From assembly GCA_963781195.1 (NCBI GenBank), contig CAWAEZ010000012.1, positions 248,001-312,000 of the forward strand: DNA of 64,000 nt. The letters run 5' to 3'. Within the stretch, counting starts at the first letter, position 1. Every line of letters starts with the position of its first letter. Origin of the DNA: JAJPKK01 sp963781195. Its GTDB lineage: Bacteria; Pseudomonadota; Alphaproteobacteria; Rhizobiales; Xanthobacteraceae. Shown piece by piece: positions 1 through 11,021 of the stretch. Under the pieces are notes generated by a model, which was given only the letters and a program-made list of their open reading frames with translations, was not told where the DNA came from and ran no database searches. The position numbers and the translations under genes were made by a program.

Positions 1-1191
1 CCGCAGCTCGCGGGCCGGGCGGGTATGCTCGGGATCGATCATCGCCCGCAGTTCGGCCGCATGCTGCTTGGAGATCAGCCAGTCCTGCGGCACCTCGACC
101 CGGTCGCCGTCGCCGAGATAGACGGCGCGATCGGCATAGGCGAGCTTCATCGCCTCGATCTGCAGGTGAAGCGCCGCCGGCGAACCGTCGCCGACGGCGT
201 GGGACGGATAGCCTTCGAGGATGTTGAGCATCTCGATGAGATCGAATGCCGCCGGACGAAGGTGGCGGCATCGAGACGATGTCGTAGCCGCGATAGGTCC
301 CACGGACGGGCGCGCGAATGACCGCGTAGTAACTTCTCGAGATCGCTGCGCACCATGACGCCGCCGGCGCCGCGCACCGCCGCGACGATCTTGTCGGCGA
401 TCGGACCGAAATAGAAGGCCCGCGGGCCCTCGCGGCCGATCGTCTCCAGCGTGTCCGCGAGGTCGGACTGCACGATGCGATCGCCTTCCTTGGCGGATCT
501 CGCCGCCGGCGGTCGAGGAAGATCGGCACGGTGGATGGCCATTGCGCGAGGCGGGGCTGCGCGAGCAGAAGCGAGTCGAGGAGGTCTTCCTTCACCTCGA
601 ATTCCATCGCGGGCGAGGCGCACGGCCGGCGCGATCAGTTCGCCGAGCGTGAACTTGCCCGATCCGTAATGCTGCAGCGCGAGCGAGAGGCCGGCGACGG
701 TGCCGGGGACGCCGATGCCGAGCCCGGTGTCGCGGGAGGTGTGCGGATCGACCTTGCCGTCCGCGCCGATGAAGATGTCGGGCCGCATCGCCGCGGGCGC
801 CCGCTCGCGGTAGTCGATCGCGATATTCTCCTGGCGGCCGTTATCCTGGCGGCCGTTGAGATGCACCAGCATGAAGCCGCCGCCGCCGATATTGCCGGCC
901 TTGGGCAACGTCACCGCCAGCGCAAAGCCGACCGCCACGGCGGCATCGACCGCATTGCCGCCCGCGCGTGAGAACGTCGAGCCCGATCCGGGTCGCCTGC
1001 CGTTCCTGGCTCACCACCATGCCGTGTGCGGCCGTGGCCACCTGGGCGGCCGTGGTACCGGAGCCCGGCTGGGCGAAACGCTCCTGCGCCGCCGGGGCTT
1101 CCACCGCGCATGCCCACAGGGCGATGGCGAGGACGGGGAGGGCGACGCGATAGCCGGCGCGGCGACGGGGGACGAACAATTCGACGGACAT
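1..1191 (-). CDS. ggt: Gamma-glutamyltransferase, 3'-truncated by window edge and frameshifted
   Basis: Gamma-glutamyltransferases are exported enzymes that cleave or transfer the gamma-glutamyl group of glutathione. The start ATG at 1191 opens a signal-like hydrophobic segment (LPVLAIALWACAVEAPAAQ), followed by HGMVVSQERQATRIG and, after a frame change near 970, the family signature VTLPKAGNIGGGGFMLVHLN. Further family blocks (KEGDRIVQSDLADTLE, GDGSPAALHLQIEAMKLAYA) follow in shifting frames down to base 1. At least four indels are needed, near 970, 600, 500 and 330. The autoprocessing threonine and small subunit would lie beyond the left edge. Frame breaks here resemble those in neighbouring housekeeping genes, so sequencing error is more likely than a true pseudogene. 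Confidence 0.85.
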
Positions 1192-1377
1192 GACCTGCAA
1201 TTCGCCTTCAATTTCCTCGAACCCCGACCGGCCGCTGCGCGGGGCCTGGTTCCCTTCAGGGTCTCGCAGGCATTTGGGACAACATCGTGCCCGCCGCCAG
1301 GGCCCGGTCGTCGCAGGGCGACCGGAGTCCCACCATCGCACCGCCGCAGCCGGGAATGCCGTGGCGGCGCCTCCCGG

Positions 1378-2008
1378 CTACCCCCGGGTCTGCCCGTGGT
1401 AGGCGGTGTTCGGCCGCATGTCGGTGGCCGCTGCGACCCGGTTCGACATGTTGAAGAAGCCCGCCACCGCCGCGATGTCCCAGATGTCGCGGTCGGTAAA
1501 GCCGGCATCGCGCAGAGCCTGGCGGTCGGCGTCCTCGATGCCGTGCGGCGCGGTGGTCAGTTTGACGGCGAAATCGAGCATTGCGCGCTGACGCCGGTCG
1601 AGCCGCGCGGCGCGATAGTTCATCACCATGAGTTCGCCCAGCACCGGGTCGCCGGACAGGCCGCGAACCGCAGCCCCATGCGCGGTCAGGCAATAATAGC
1701 AGCGGTTCTCCGCCGACACGGCGACCGCGATCATCTCGCGCTCCAGCTTGGTGAGACCGGAAGGCGCCAGCATGAGGTCGTTGTACATGGCGGTGAACGC
1801 CTCGAGCTTGGGCATGTCGAACGCGTAGGCCTTCGAGCACGTTCGGAACAAAGCCCAGCTTCTCCATGCACTTGTCGAAATATGCCTGAATCGCCGGGGT
1901 GAGCGCGGCGGGCGCCAGCCCAAGCGCGGTGATCATGGTGTCGTCACCCTCGGCGGCGGGGCGTGCCGGCGGCGTCTGCGGTTTCGCCTGCGTGGCTTTG
2001 CCGGTCAT
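1378..2008 (-). CDS. Peroxidase-related / carboxymuconolactone decarboxylase (AhpD-like) protein, one frameshift
   Basis: The protein belongs to the AhpD-like alkylhydroperoxidase superfamily, which reduces peroxides through a paired-cysteine centre. The C-terminal two thirds contain SAENRCYYCLTAHG, the C-x-x-C-x-x-x-H redox motif, followed by a helical domain (DIWDIAAVAGFFNMSNRVAAATD). The ATG at 2008 is preceded by AAGGAGAG four bases upstream, a strong ribosome binding site. Frame changes once near 1840, between NVLEGLRV and AFDMPKLEAF. Corrected length is about 209 residues, usual for the uncharacterised peroxidase-related group. It sits 186 bases upstream of ggt on the same strand. The exact substrate is unknown. 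Confidence 0.8.
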
Positions 2009-2124
2009 GGCGCTCTCCTTTTCCTGGGGGAAGGCTAGCAGCTTCCCGGCCCGGCGCGAAACCCTGTGCCCTTTCGCCGGGCGGCGTTCGAGCGCAATCT
2101 GCGCGCCAGGATTTGGAGGCGCCC

Positions 2125-5100
2125 ATGACTATCAGTACCGGCCGCGATGCCGCATCGGCGCGGCCTGCGACGCCGTCGCAGAGCGCGGGAGAACCTGCGG
2201 CCACGAGCGCGGACGAGCGCGTCGCGCGGGTGTTGCTGCCCAAGGCGGGCGCGATCCTGCGCGACCGCGCGCCCGACGCGCCGGTCGACTTCGTGGCCCG
2301 GCTGTTCGCCGGTGCCGCCGCCGAGGATGTCGTCCGCTACGAGGCGGCGGAGCTCGCCGACATCGCGGCCGCGAGCTGGCGGTTTCTCGCCGAGCGCCGG
2401 CCGCGAACCGCGAAGATCCGCGTGTCGGCCCCGAGCGCCGCCGACGGTCCGCGCCTCAAGGACGTCTCGGTTATCGAACTCGTCAATGACGACATGCCGT
2501 TTCTCGTCGAGTTCGGTCATGGGCGAACTCACCCACCGCGGGCTCGAAGCGCATCTCCTGGTGCATCCGGTGTTTCGCGTCGCGCGCGACGCGGCCGGCA
2601 CGCTCACCCGTTTCGCCAACGGCGCCGACACCGCCGGTCCGCTGCGCGAGAGCGTCATCCAGGTTCATGTCGACCGCATCGACGACGAAGCCGCAAGGAC
2701 CGCGCTCGCCAATGCGCTCGCCGGCGTCGTCTCCGACGTGCGCCTCGCGGTCAGGACTGGCGCTCGATGCTCGACCGCGTCGCCGCGGCCATCGTCGATG
2801 CGCTCAGGACCGACCCGCCGCCGCTGCCGGCGGACGAGGTCGCCGAGACGATCGACTTCCTCGAATGGCTCAAGGACAACAACTTCACCTTTCTCGGCAT
2901 TCGCGAATGGCGGCTGGAGGCCGACGGCCACGTGCTCGCCGGCGTTCCGAGCTCGTCGCTCGGCGTGCTGCGCGGCGATCAAGGGGAGGCGATGACGCCC
3001 GACGGCGGCCGCGATCGAGCTCTCGCCGCGGGCGCAGGCCACGTTCAAGGAGCGGCAGCCTGCTGCATCATCACCAAGACGAACGCGCGCTCGCGGGTGC
3101 ACCGGCAGGTGCCGATGGATATCGATCGGCGATGAAGCGCTACGGTCGCGACGGGCGGACCACCGGCGGATTCCAGATCGTCGGCCTGTTCACGGCGACC
3201 GCCTACACCCGCTCCACCCGCAACATTCCCTATCTGCGCCGCAAGGTCGCGAGCGTGCTGGCGCGCGCCGGCGACAGCGCCGACAGCCATTCCGGCCGCA
3301 CCCTCGCCAACGTGCTCGACACCTATCCGCGCGACGAGCTTTTCCAGATCGACGAGGACACGCTCGTTCCAGTTCGCCCGGATCATCCTGCAGCTCAACG
3401 AACGGCCGCGGGTGCGGGTGCTGCCGCGCTACGATCTCTACGAACGCTTCGTCTCGGTCCTCGTCTACGTGCCGCGCGAGCCTTACGGCAGCGGCGCCCG
3501 CGCGATCATCGGCCGCCTGCTGGCCAACGAGTTCGACGGCGAGGTCGCCTCGTTCGCGCCGTACTTCCCCGAGGGCCCGCTGGTCCGCGTGCATTTCATC
3601 ATCGCGCGCAAGGACGGCGCGCTCGCCCATCCCGACCGCGCCAAGCTCGAAGCCGACGTGTCGCTCATCATGAAGACATGGCCGGACTTCCTGCTCGAGG
3701 CGCTGTCGGCGGCCCATGCTCCCGTCGCCGCCCGCGATCTGTTCCGCGCGCTACAGCGGTGCGTTCTCGCCGACCTACCGCGATGCGTTTTCGGCCGCGG
3801 TCGCGGTGGCCGACATCGCCACCATCGAGCAGATGTCGGAGCACGCTCCGCTCGGCGTCGACTTCCAGCGGCCCGCGGCCGGCGACGGCGGCGCCCGCCT
3901 CAAGCTGTGGAGCCACGGCCGGCCGCTGCCGCTGTCGGAGCGCGTCCCGGTCCTGGAGCACATGGGGTTCACGGTCGTCGACGAGAGCACCTACCACGCC
4001 GAGCCCGACGGGCCGACGCCCCAGCAGTTCTGGCTGCACGACATGCTGCTGGAATTCACCAGCGGCGGCGCGGTCGATTTCGATGCCGCCAAGACGAGGC
4101 TCGACGACTGCTTTGCCGCCGTCATGACCGGCGACGCCGAAAACGACGGCTACAACGCGCTGGTGCTGGTGGCCGGGTTGACGTGGCGCGCAGGTGGCGC
4201 TGATGCGCACACTGTCGCGCTACCTGCGCCAGATCGGCGTGCGCTATTCCCAGGACTACATGTGGTCGACGCTGGTGAAGCATCACCGGCTCGCCGCGAA
4301 GATCCAGGCGGTGTTCGAGACGCGATTCGATCCCCACCTCGACGTCGCGCCGGACGGAACGCGACGCCGCGCGAGGCCGCCGGCGTCGCCGAGATCGAGA
4401 CCGGACTCGCCGAGGTGGCGAGCCTCGACGAGGACCGCATCCTGCGCCACTTCGTCAACGCGGTGACGACCGGCGCTGCGCACCAACTACTTCCAGACCG
4501 ACCCGGCCGGCGGCCCGAAGGCGGTCGATCGCGATCAAGTTCGACAGCCGCAAGGTCGACGACATGCCGCTGCCGCGCCCGCGCTACGAGATATTCATGT
4601 GCTCGCCGCGGCTCGAAGCCGTGCATCTGCGGTTCGGGCCGGTGGCGCGCGGCGGCATCCGGTGGTCGGACCGGCCGCAGGATTTCCGCACCGAGGTGCT
4701 CGGCCTCGTCAAGGCGCAGCAGGTCAAGAACGCGGTCATCGTGCCGGTCGGCGCCAAGGGCGGCTTCGTCCCAAAGCGCCTGCCGGCCGGCAATCGCGAC
4801 GCCATCCAGGCCGAGGGCATCGCCGCCTACCGCATCTTCATGTCGACCATGCTCGACATCACCGACAACCTCGACCTCGAGCAGGTGATCCCGCCCCGCG
4901 ACGTCGTGCGCCACGACGGCGACGATCCCTATCTCGTCGTCGCCGCCGACAAGGGCACCGCGACCTTCTCGGACATCGCCAACGACATCGCGCACGACCA
5001 CGGCTTCTGGCTCGACGACGCCTTCGCTTCCGGCGGCTCGACCGGCTACGACCACAAGAAGATGGGCATCACCGCGCGCGGCGCCTGGGAATCGGTCAAG

Positions 5101-7027
5101 CGCCATTTCCGCGAGATGGACGTCGACATCGCCGCGGCACCGTTCACCGTGGTCGGCGTCGGCGACATGTCGGGCGACGTGTTCGGCAACGGCATGCTGC
5201 GCGAGCGCACCATCAAGCTCGTCGCCGCGTTCGATCACCGCGACATCTTCATCGATCCCGATCCCGACTGCGCGGCTGAGCTTCAAGGAGCGCGAGCGGC
5301 TGTTCGAGCTGCCGCGCTCGAGCTGGCAGGACTATGACCGCTACCTGATCTCGCCCGGCGGCGGCGTCTATTCGCGCGCGGCCAAGGAGATCGTGCTGAG
5401 CCCGCAGGCGCGCGCCGCGCTCGGCCTCACCGCCGCGAAGGCGACGCCGCAGGAGATCATGAAGGCGATCCTGGAGGCGCCCGTCGATCTCCTGTGGTTC
5501 GGCGGCATCGGCACCTATGTGCGGGCGTCGACCGAAACCAACGAGGCGGCCGGCGACCGCGCCAATGACGCGATCCGCGCCGTCGGCAAGGCGCTGCGCT
5601 GCAAAGTCATCGGCGAAGGCGCCAATCTCGGCATGACCCAGCGCGGCCGCATCGAGGCGGCGCTCCACGGCATCCGCCTCAACACCGATGCGATCGACAA
5701 TTCCGCCGGCGTCAACACCTCCGACGTCGAGGTCAACCTCAAGATCGCGCTCAGCATCCCGATGCATGACGGGCGGCTGGCATGGGCGGCGCGCAACGCG
5801 CTGCTCGCCTCGATGACCGACGAGGTCGCGGCGCTCGTGCTCCGCAACAACTACCAGCAGACGCTCGCGATCTCGCTCGAGCAGCGGCGCGGGCTCGACG
5901 AGCTCGGCTTCCAACAGCGCCTGATGCAGACCCTGGAGAAGCGCCAGCTGCTCGACCGCGCCGTCGAGTTCCTGCCCGACGACGTGGAGATCGCCGAGCG
6001 CCGCCGCCGCGCCCAGCCGCTGACGCGTCCGGAGATCGCGGTGCTGCTCGCTTATGCCAAGCTTTCGCTCCACGAGGATCTGCTGCATTCCAGCGTGCCG
6101 GACGATCCCTATCTCGCCCGCGAACTCCAGCGCTATTTCCCGCCGACGGTGGCGAACCGCTTTCCCGACGCGCTGGAGCGGCATCGCCTGCGCCGCGACA
6201 TCATCTCGACCGGCCTCGCCAACTCGATGATCAATCGCGGCGGCCCGACCCTCGTCGTACGCATCGCCGACCAGACCGGCGCCGCGGTCGACCGCATCGC
6301 CGCATCCTTCGCCGCGGTGCGCGACAGCTTCGCCCTCACGGCGCTCAACACCGAGATCGAGGCGCTCGACGGCAGGATGGACGGCATGGCGCAGCTCGCG
6401 CTGTTCGCGGCGGTGCAGAACCTTTTGCTCGACCGCATCGTCTGGTTCCTGCGCAACGTCGACTTCGCCCAGGGCCTCGCGGACATCGTCGCGCACTACC
6501 AGTCGGGCATCGCCGCGGTGGCCGGTTCGCTCGATCAGCTGATGCCGGCGGAGGCGACCGAGACCCGGCGCGTCGCGGCGGCGAAGCTCGTCACCGAAGG
6601 CGTGCCGGCCTCGCTGGCGCAACGGATCGCCGATCTTCCCATGCTCGCCGCGGCGGCGGACGCGGTCCTCATCTCCGACCGCACCGGCAAGCCGGTGACG
6701 GCGGCGGCGCAGACCTATTACGCGGCGATCGCGTATTTCCAGCTCGACCGCATCGTCGGCGCCGTCGGCACCATCAAGCTGATGGACTATTTCGACCGGC
6801 TGGCGCTCGACCGCGCGCTCGACACCATCGGCGACGCCATGCGCCGCATCGCCGCCGAGATGACCGCGTCGGGCGGCGACGCCGCGGCGGTCGATGCCTG
6901 GGTCGCCGCCAAGCCTGGTGCCGAGCGGGTCCGCCAGGCGGTCCACGAAATCGCCGCCTCGGGGTTGACGCTGTCCAAGCTCTCGGTCGCCGCGAGCATG
7001 CTGGGCGATCTCGGGCGTGCCGGGTGA
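2125..7027 (+). CDS. gdhB: NAD-specific glutamate dehydrogenase, large (about 180 kDa) type, multiply frameshifted
   Basis: This is the large catabolic NAD-dependent glutamate dehydrogenase, converting glutamate to 2-oxoglutarate and ammonia. The ATG at 2125 follows GGAGG. Family blocks appear in order: the N-terminal regulatory region (LVNDDMPFLVE, WLKDNNFTFLGIREWRLE), the central region (YDLYERFVSVLVYVPRE), then the catalytic core with RGGIRWSDRPQDFRTEVLG, KNAVIVPVGAKGGFVPKR and ASGGSTGYDHKKMG, then a long uninterrupted helical C-terminus from about 5340 to 7027. Length (about 1630 residues) matches the family. I see about nine frame changes between 2510 and 5280, for example an extra T at 2512-2513 and a missing G near 2752. 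The intact catalytic motifs argue for sequencing indels. Confidence 0.92.
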
Positions 7028-7055
7028 ACCGGTGTGACGGCCCGGGGCAACCGCC

Positions 7056-8144
7056 TCACTTCGGCCGGGCGCGCGGGTCGCGTTCGGCCACCGGGACGTG
7101 GACCTGCAGCGGCTTGCCGTCGCGCAGCACGGTGAGGTCGGCGGTCTCGCCGATGCGCAGCAAAGCGAGCCGCCGGCGCAGGAACTGGGCATCGGTCACG
7201 CGCCGCTCGCCGAGCTTGGTGACGAGGTCGCCGGATTTCAGTCCCGCCCGCGCCCCCGACGAGCCCGGCACCACCTTGATCACGACGCCGCCGTCGGTGG
7301 CGGCGTCCGCGGCGTCGTCGGCGGCGATGCCGAGCGAGCCACGGCGGATGTCGCCGAATTCCACGATCTGGTCGGCGATGATGCGCGCCATGTTGACCGG
7401 AATCGCAAATCCCATCCCGGGATTGGTGCTGGTCGCGCCGATGAAGGCGGTGTTGATGCCGACGAGGTCGCCCTGCAGATTGACGAGCGCGCCGCCGGAA
7501 TTGCCGGGATAAATCGCCGCATCGGTCTGGATGAAGTTCTCGAATTCCTCGACGCCGACATTGGTGCGATGGAGCCCGCTGACGATCCCGGACGTCACCG
7601 ACTGGCCGATATTGGCGGGATAGCCGATCGCGAGCACGAAATCGCCCACCTCCAGCTGGCGGGAATCCCCGAACGGAATCGAGGGCAGCGTGTTCGCATC
7701 CACCGCGATCACCGCAAGATCGAAGTCGGGATCGGTGCCGACCCGCCTGGCCTTGAAGGTGCGGCCGTCGGTGAGCGTGACGACGAGATCGTCGCTGCGA
7801 TCGATGACGTGATTGTTGGTGATGATGAGGCCGCGCTTGGCGTCGAACACGACGCCGGAACCGATATTGCCCGGCCCGCGGATCTCGCGCCTCTTGTTCT
7901 TGGGATCGACGCTCGTTCGCGGCTTGGCCTCGATGCTCACCACCGCGGGCGTGATCCGCTTGAGCACCGGTGCGAGCGACGGCACGGCGGTCTGCGGGCC
8001 CGGCGATGGCGACGGCGTCAGTGCCGGCGCCGTTGCGGGCTGCGCCGCGGCGAGGTGGCCGCTGACCACGGCCACAACGGCCGCCGCAGCAATCCGGCTC
8101 GCGCGCCTGCGCACCGGCCGATATCGTTTGCGCGGCGGCTTCAT
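7056..8144 (-). CDS. Periplasmic trypsin-like serine protease with one PDZ domain (HtrA/DegP-like, S1C)
   Basis: This is a 362-residue HtrA-type protein-quality-control protease. A basic N-terminus (MKPPRKRYRPVRRRASR) and hydrophobic stretch to about residue 34 form a signal peptide or membrane anchor, then a Pro/Ala linker. The trypsin-like domain carries the full triad: His112 in NNHVID, Asp142 in DPDFDLAV and Ser216 in YPGNSGGAL. One PDZ domain follows (about residues 250-350, with SSGARAGLKSGDLVTKLG). DegP and DegQ have two PDZ domains, so this is the shorter DegS-like layout. Its ATG overlaps the stop of the upstream substrate-binding protein by four bases (ATGA), implying translational coupling. 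Confidence 0.9.
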   Translation of the reverse strand: MKPPRKRYRPVRRRASRIAAAAVVAVVSGHLAAAQPATAPALTPSPSPGPQTAVPSLAPVLKRITPAVVSIEAKPRTSVDPKNKRREIRGPGNIGSGVVFDAKRGLIITNNHVIDRSDDLVVTLTDGRTFKARRVGTDPDFDLAVIAVDANTLPSIPFGDSRQLEVGDFVLAIGYPANIGQSVTSGIVSGLHRTNVGVEEFENFIQTDAAIYPGNSGGALVNLQGDLVGINTAFIGATSTNPGMGFAIPVNMARIIADQIVEFGDIRRGSLGIAADDAADAATDGGVVIKVVPGSSGARAGLKSGDLVTKLGERRVTDAQFLRRRLALLRIGETADLTVLRDGKPLQVHVPVAERDPRARPK

Positions 8145-9124
8145 CCGATGACTTCGGCGGCGCGGGCGATGAGCTTTGGCGGAATCTCGAGGCCGATCGT
8201 GCGGGCGGCCTGGAGATTGATGACGAGGTCGAACTTGGTCGGGAAGCCCACCGCGAGCTCGCTCGGTTTCGCCCCGTGCAGGATGCGGTCGACATAGCCC
8301 GCGGCCTGGCTGAACAGGTCGGCGCTGTCGGCCCCATAGGCCATGAGGCCGCCTGCGGCGGCAAAGCCGCGGGTCGGATAGATGGCGGGCAGCTTGTACG
8401 CACCGGCGAGCTGGAAGATCAGCCGCATGTCGGAAAACGCCGGGGTGGGCGGCACCACCAGCAGCCCGGCATTGGGACTGGCTCCGGCTGCGGCGATGGC
8501 CTGCGTGATCTCGCCGGCATCACGGACCGCGGTGCGGATGGTCTTCACCCGGTAGGCGTCCGACGCCGCTTCGATCGCCGCCAGGTAGGCCGGCGATTCG
8601 AATGCGGGGTTGAACAGCAGCAGCACCCTGTCGAGATGCGGCGCCGCCGTCGTCAGCAGTTCCAGCCAACGGGCGCCGATGGCGAGATAGAGGTTGGTGA
8701 TCCCGGTGCCGTTGGTCTCGGGTCGGGCCAGCTTGCCGCTCAGGCCGTATCCCATCTCGTTGGTCACCTCGACGAACACCACCGGGATGCTTTGCGTCAA
8801 CGCCAGCACGGCGCGGGTCGCCGGCGCCGCGCCGGTGACGATGACGTCGGGCGCGCGGCCGACTAGATCCCTGGCGCAGGCTTGAATCCGCTCGGGATCC
8901 GCCGCTCCGAACCGGAAGTCGATCTGCAGGTTGCGGCCTTCCACCCAGTCCCGGCTCTCGAGCCCCCGGCGCAGCCCCAGCTTTCGCGTCGCAGTCACCG
9001 GATCGTCCTCCGCTCCGTAGATCAGCACGCCAATCCGCCGCATGCGATCCGCGTTTTCGGCCCGGGCCGCGAACGCGAACGCTGCCGCACCGCCCAAGGC
9101 GGCCACGAACTCCCGGCGTCTCAT
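8141..9124 (-). CDS. ABC transporter substrate-binding protein (ABC_sub_bind family)
   Basis: A 327-residue exported binding protein of the tryptophan/tyrosine-type ABC_sub_bind family (Pfam PF04392), abundant in Bradyrhizobium-like genomes. It opens with MRRREFVAALGGAAAFAFA, a Tat-like double-arginine signal peptide cleaved near ARA-EN. Then come MRRIGVLIYG, a RGLESRDWVEGRNL block and APDVIVTGAAPATRAVLAL, all typical of the family. The start at 9124 has AGGGA upstream. No permease or ATPase gene is adjacent, which is common for these solitary binding proteins. It is coupled by a four-base overlap to the protease gene downstream. The ligand cannot be read from sequence. Confidence 0.85.
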   Translation of the reverse strand: MRRREFVAALGGAAAFAFAARAENADRMRRIGVLIYGAEDDPVTATRKLGLRRGLESRDWVEGRNLQIDFRFGAADPERIQACARDLVGRAPDVIVTGAAPATRAVLALTQSIPVVFVEVTNEMGYGLSGKLARPETNGTGITNLYLAIGARWLELLTTAAPHLDRVLLLFNPAFESPAYLAAIEAASDAYRVKTIRTAVRDAGEITQAIAAAGASPNAGLLVVPPTPAFSDMRLIFQLAGAYKLPAIYPTRGFAAAGGLMAYGADSADLFSQAAGYVDRILHGAKPSELAVGFPTKFDLVINLQAARTIGLEIPPKLIARAAEVIG

Positions 9125-9225
9125 GTGTTTCCCTCGACGGCTTATTTTTCTCGTCCGCCCGGATTGTAGCAGACCGGACAACGGCCGGCACGCGACACGC
9201 CGGCGCGGTGTTTCCCGGGGCGCAA

Positions 9226-10818
9226 TCAGTGCCGGAAGTGGCGGACCCCGGTGAACACCATGGCAATGCCGTGCTCGTCCGCCGCCTTGATCACCTCGTC
9301 GTCGCGGACCGAGCCGCCGGGCTGGATGACGGCGGTGGCGCCCGCCGCGATGGCGACGAGGAGACCGTCGGCGAACGGGAAGAACGCGTCCGACGCGACC
9401 ACGGAGCCGCGGGTCGCCGGTTCCGCGAGCCCTTTCGCGGTCGCGACGTCCTGCGCCTTGAGGGCGGCGATCCGGGCCGCGTCGACCCGGCTCATCTGGC
9501 CGGCGCCGATGCCGACGGTCGCACGGTCCTTGGCATAGACGATGGTGTTCGACTTGACGTGCTTGGCCACCCGAAACGCGAAGCACAGGTCGGCGAGCTC
9601 GTCCGGAGTCGGCGTCCGCCTGGTCACGTTGTCGAGCTTCACGTCGTCGATCACCGCGTTGTCGCGCGACTGCACCAGGAGCCCGCCCGCCACCGATTTC
9701 ACGGTCATGCCCTCCGCGCGCGGGTCCGGCACGCCGCCCGCGAGCAGCAGCCGCAGGTTCTTCTTGGCGCCGACGATCGCGATCGCCTCCTCGCTCGCCT
9801 GCGGCGCGATGATCACCTCGGTGAAGATCTCGGTGATGGCGCGGGCGGCGTCGGCGTCGAGCGGCCGGTTGAGCGCCACGATGCCGCCGAACGCCGACAC
9901 CGGATCGCAGGCCAGCGCCTTGCGGTAGGCCTCGTGCAAATCCGCCCCGGTGGCGACGCCGCACGGATTGGCGTGCTTGACGATGGCGCAGGCCGCGGTG
10001 GTCGCCGGATCGAATTCGGCGACGCATTCATAGGCCGCGTCGGTGTCGTTGATGTTGTTGTAGGACAGCTGCTTGCCCTGCACCTGGCGGGCGGTCGCGA
10101 CGCCGAAGCGGGGCACGGCCGTCCGGTAGAATGCGGCGCTCTGGTGGGGGTTCTCGCCGTAGCGCAGGGTCTCCGCCAGCCGGCCGCCGAACGCGCGGAA
10201 ATCCGGAGCGGCTTCGCCGAGTGCGGCGGTGAACCAGTTGGAGATCGCCGCGTCATAGGTCGCGGTCCGACCATACGCCTTGGCCGCGAGCCGCCGCCGC
10301 AAGGCGAGCGTGGTTGCGCCGCCATGGGCGTCGAGCTCGGCGGTGAGGGCGGCGTAGTCGGCGGGCTCGACGACGACGGCCACGTCGGCGTGGTTCTTGG
10401 CGGCGGCGCGGATCATCGCGGGGCCGCCGATGTCGACGTTCTCGATACAGGCGTCGTAGCCGGCGCCGCTCGCCGCGGTATCCTCGAACGGGTAGAGGTT
10501 GACGACGAGGAGGTCGATCGTTTCGATGCCGTGGGTCTGCATCGCGCGGGCGTGCTCGGCGTCGGCCCGGACCGCCAGCAGGCCGCCATGGACCCGCGGA
10601 TGCAGGGTCTTGACGCGGCCGTCCATCATCTCGGGAAAGCCGGTGAGGTCGGAGACGTCGCGCACCGTGAGGCCGGCGGCGGCGAGCGCAGCGGCCGTCC
10701 CGCCGGTCGAGACCAGCTCGACACCATACCCCGCGAGCACCCGGGCGAGATCGACCAGCCCATTTTTGTCCGATACCGAGAGGAGGGCGCGGGAGATCGG
10801 GCGGAGCTGGTCGGGCAT
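9226..10818 (-). CDS. purH: Bifunctional AICAR formyltransferase / IMP cyclohydrolase
   Basis: PurH catalyses the last two steps of de novo IMP synthesis in the cytoplasm. The 530-residue length is normal. The N-terminal MGS-like cyclohydrolase domain shows ALLSVSDKNGLVDLAR, GVELVSTGGTAAAL and GRVKTLHPRVHGG. The formyltransferase domain shows RYGENPHQSAAFYR, QLSYNNINDTDAAYE, the catalytic-lysine/histidine block CAIVKHANPCGVA, and ends with GSVRDDEVIKAADEHGIAMVFTG split across the C-terminus. The chosen ATG at 10818 has GAGGAAA upstream; an in-frame ATG further upstream would add residues not seen in the family. Confidence 0.97.
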   Translation of the reverse strand: MPDQLRPISRALLSVSDKNGLVDLARVLAGYGVELVSTGGTAAALAAAGLTVRDVSDLTGFPEMMDGRVKTLHPRVHGGLLAVRADAEHARAMQTHGIETIDLLVVNLYPFEDTAASGAGYDACIENVDIGGPAMIRAAAKNHADVAVVVEPADYAALTAELDAHGGATTLALRRRLAAKAYGRTATYDAAISNWFTAALGEAAPDFRAFGGRLAETLRYGENPHQSAAFYRTAVPRFGVATARQVQGKQLSYNNINDTDAAYECVAEFDPATTAACAIVKHANPCGVATGADLHEAYRKALACDPVSAFGGIVALNRPLDADAARAITEIFTEVIIAPQASEEAIAIVGAKKNLRLLLAGGVPDPRAEGMTVKSVAGGLLVQSRDNAVIDDVKLDNVTRRTPTPDELADLCFAFRVAKHVKSNTIVYAKDRATVGIGAGQMSRVDAARIAALKAQDVATAKGLAEPATRGSVVASDAFFPFADGLLVAIAAGATAVIQPGGSVRDDEVIKAADEHGIAMVFTGVRHFRH

Positions 10819-10864
10819 GACGGCTGTTTCCTCAAGGTCCTGGGTCAATCCTGTAGTCCCGGTC

Positions 10865-10887
10865 ATCGCCCGGCTCGATCGGGCGAT
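10865..10887. repeat. Short palindromic element, ATCGCCCG arms (REP-like)
   Basis: ATCGCCCG (10865-10872) and CGGGCGAT (10880-10887) form a perfect eight-base inverted repeat around a seven-base loop, in the gap between purH and the heparinase-like gene. Related palindromes with a CCGG-loop-CCGGGCGA layout occur at 50497-50511 and 55791-55815, and a decayed one near 23713-23745. Confidence 0.55.
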
Positions 10888-11021
10888 CCGGTAACCACGG
10901 GACGAGAGGCGCACAGCGCGGCTCCAATTGCCGCTCAGGGTGACTGGATGCCTCGCTTTCGCAGGGCGTCACACTGTGCGATCAGCCGTGTCATCACACG
11001 AGATGCGCGGTCGCGCAATCT

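Noticed and set aside
1..5280. Genuine pseudogenes for ggt and glutamate dehydrogenase
   Set aside because: Catalytic motifs are intact, indels are single bases, and the same pattern affects acsA elsewhere. Sequencing or assembly error explains this better, though reads are needed.
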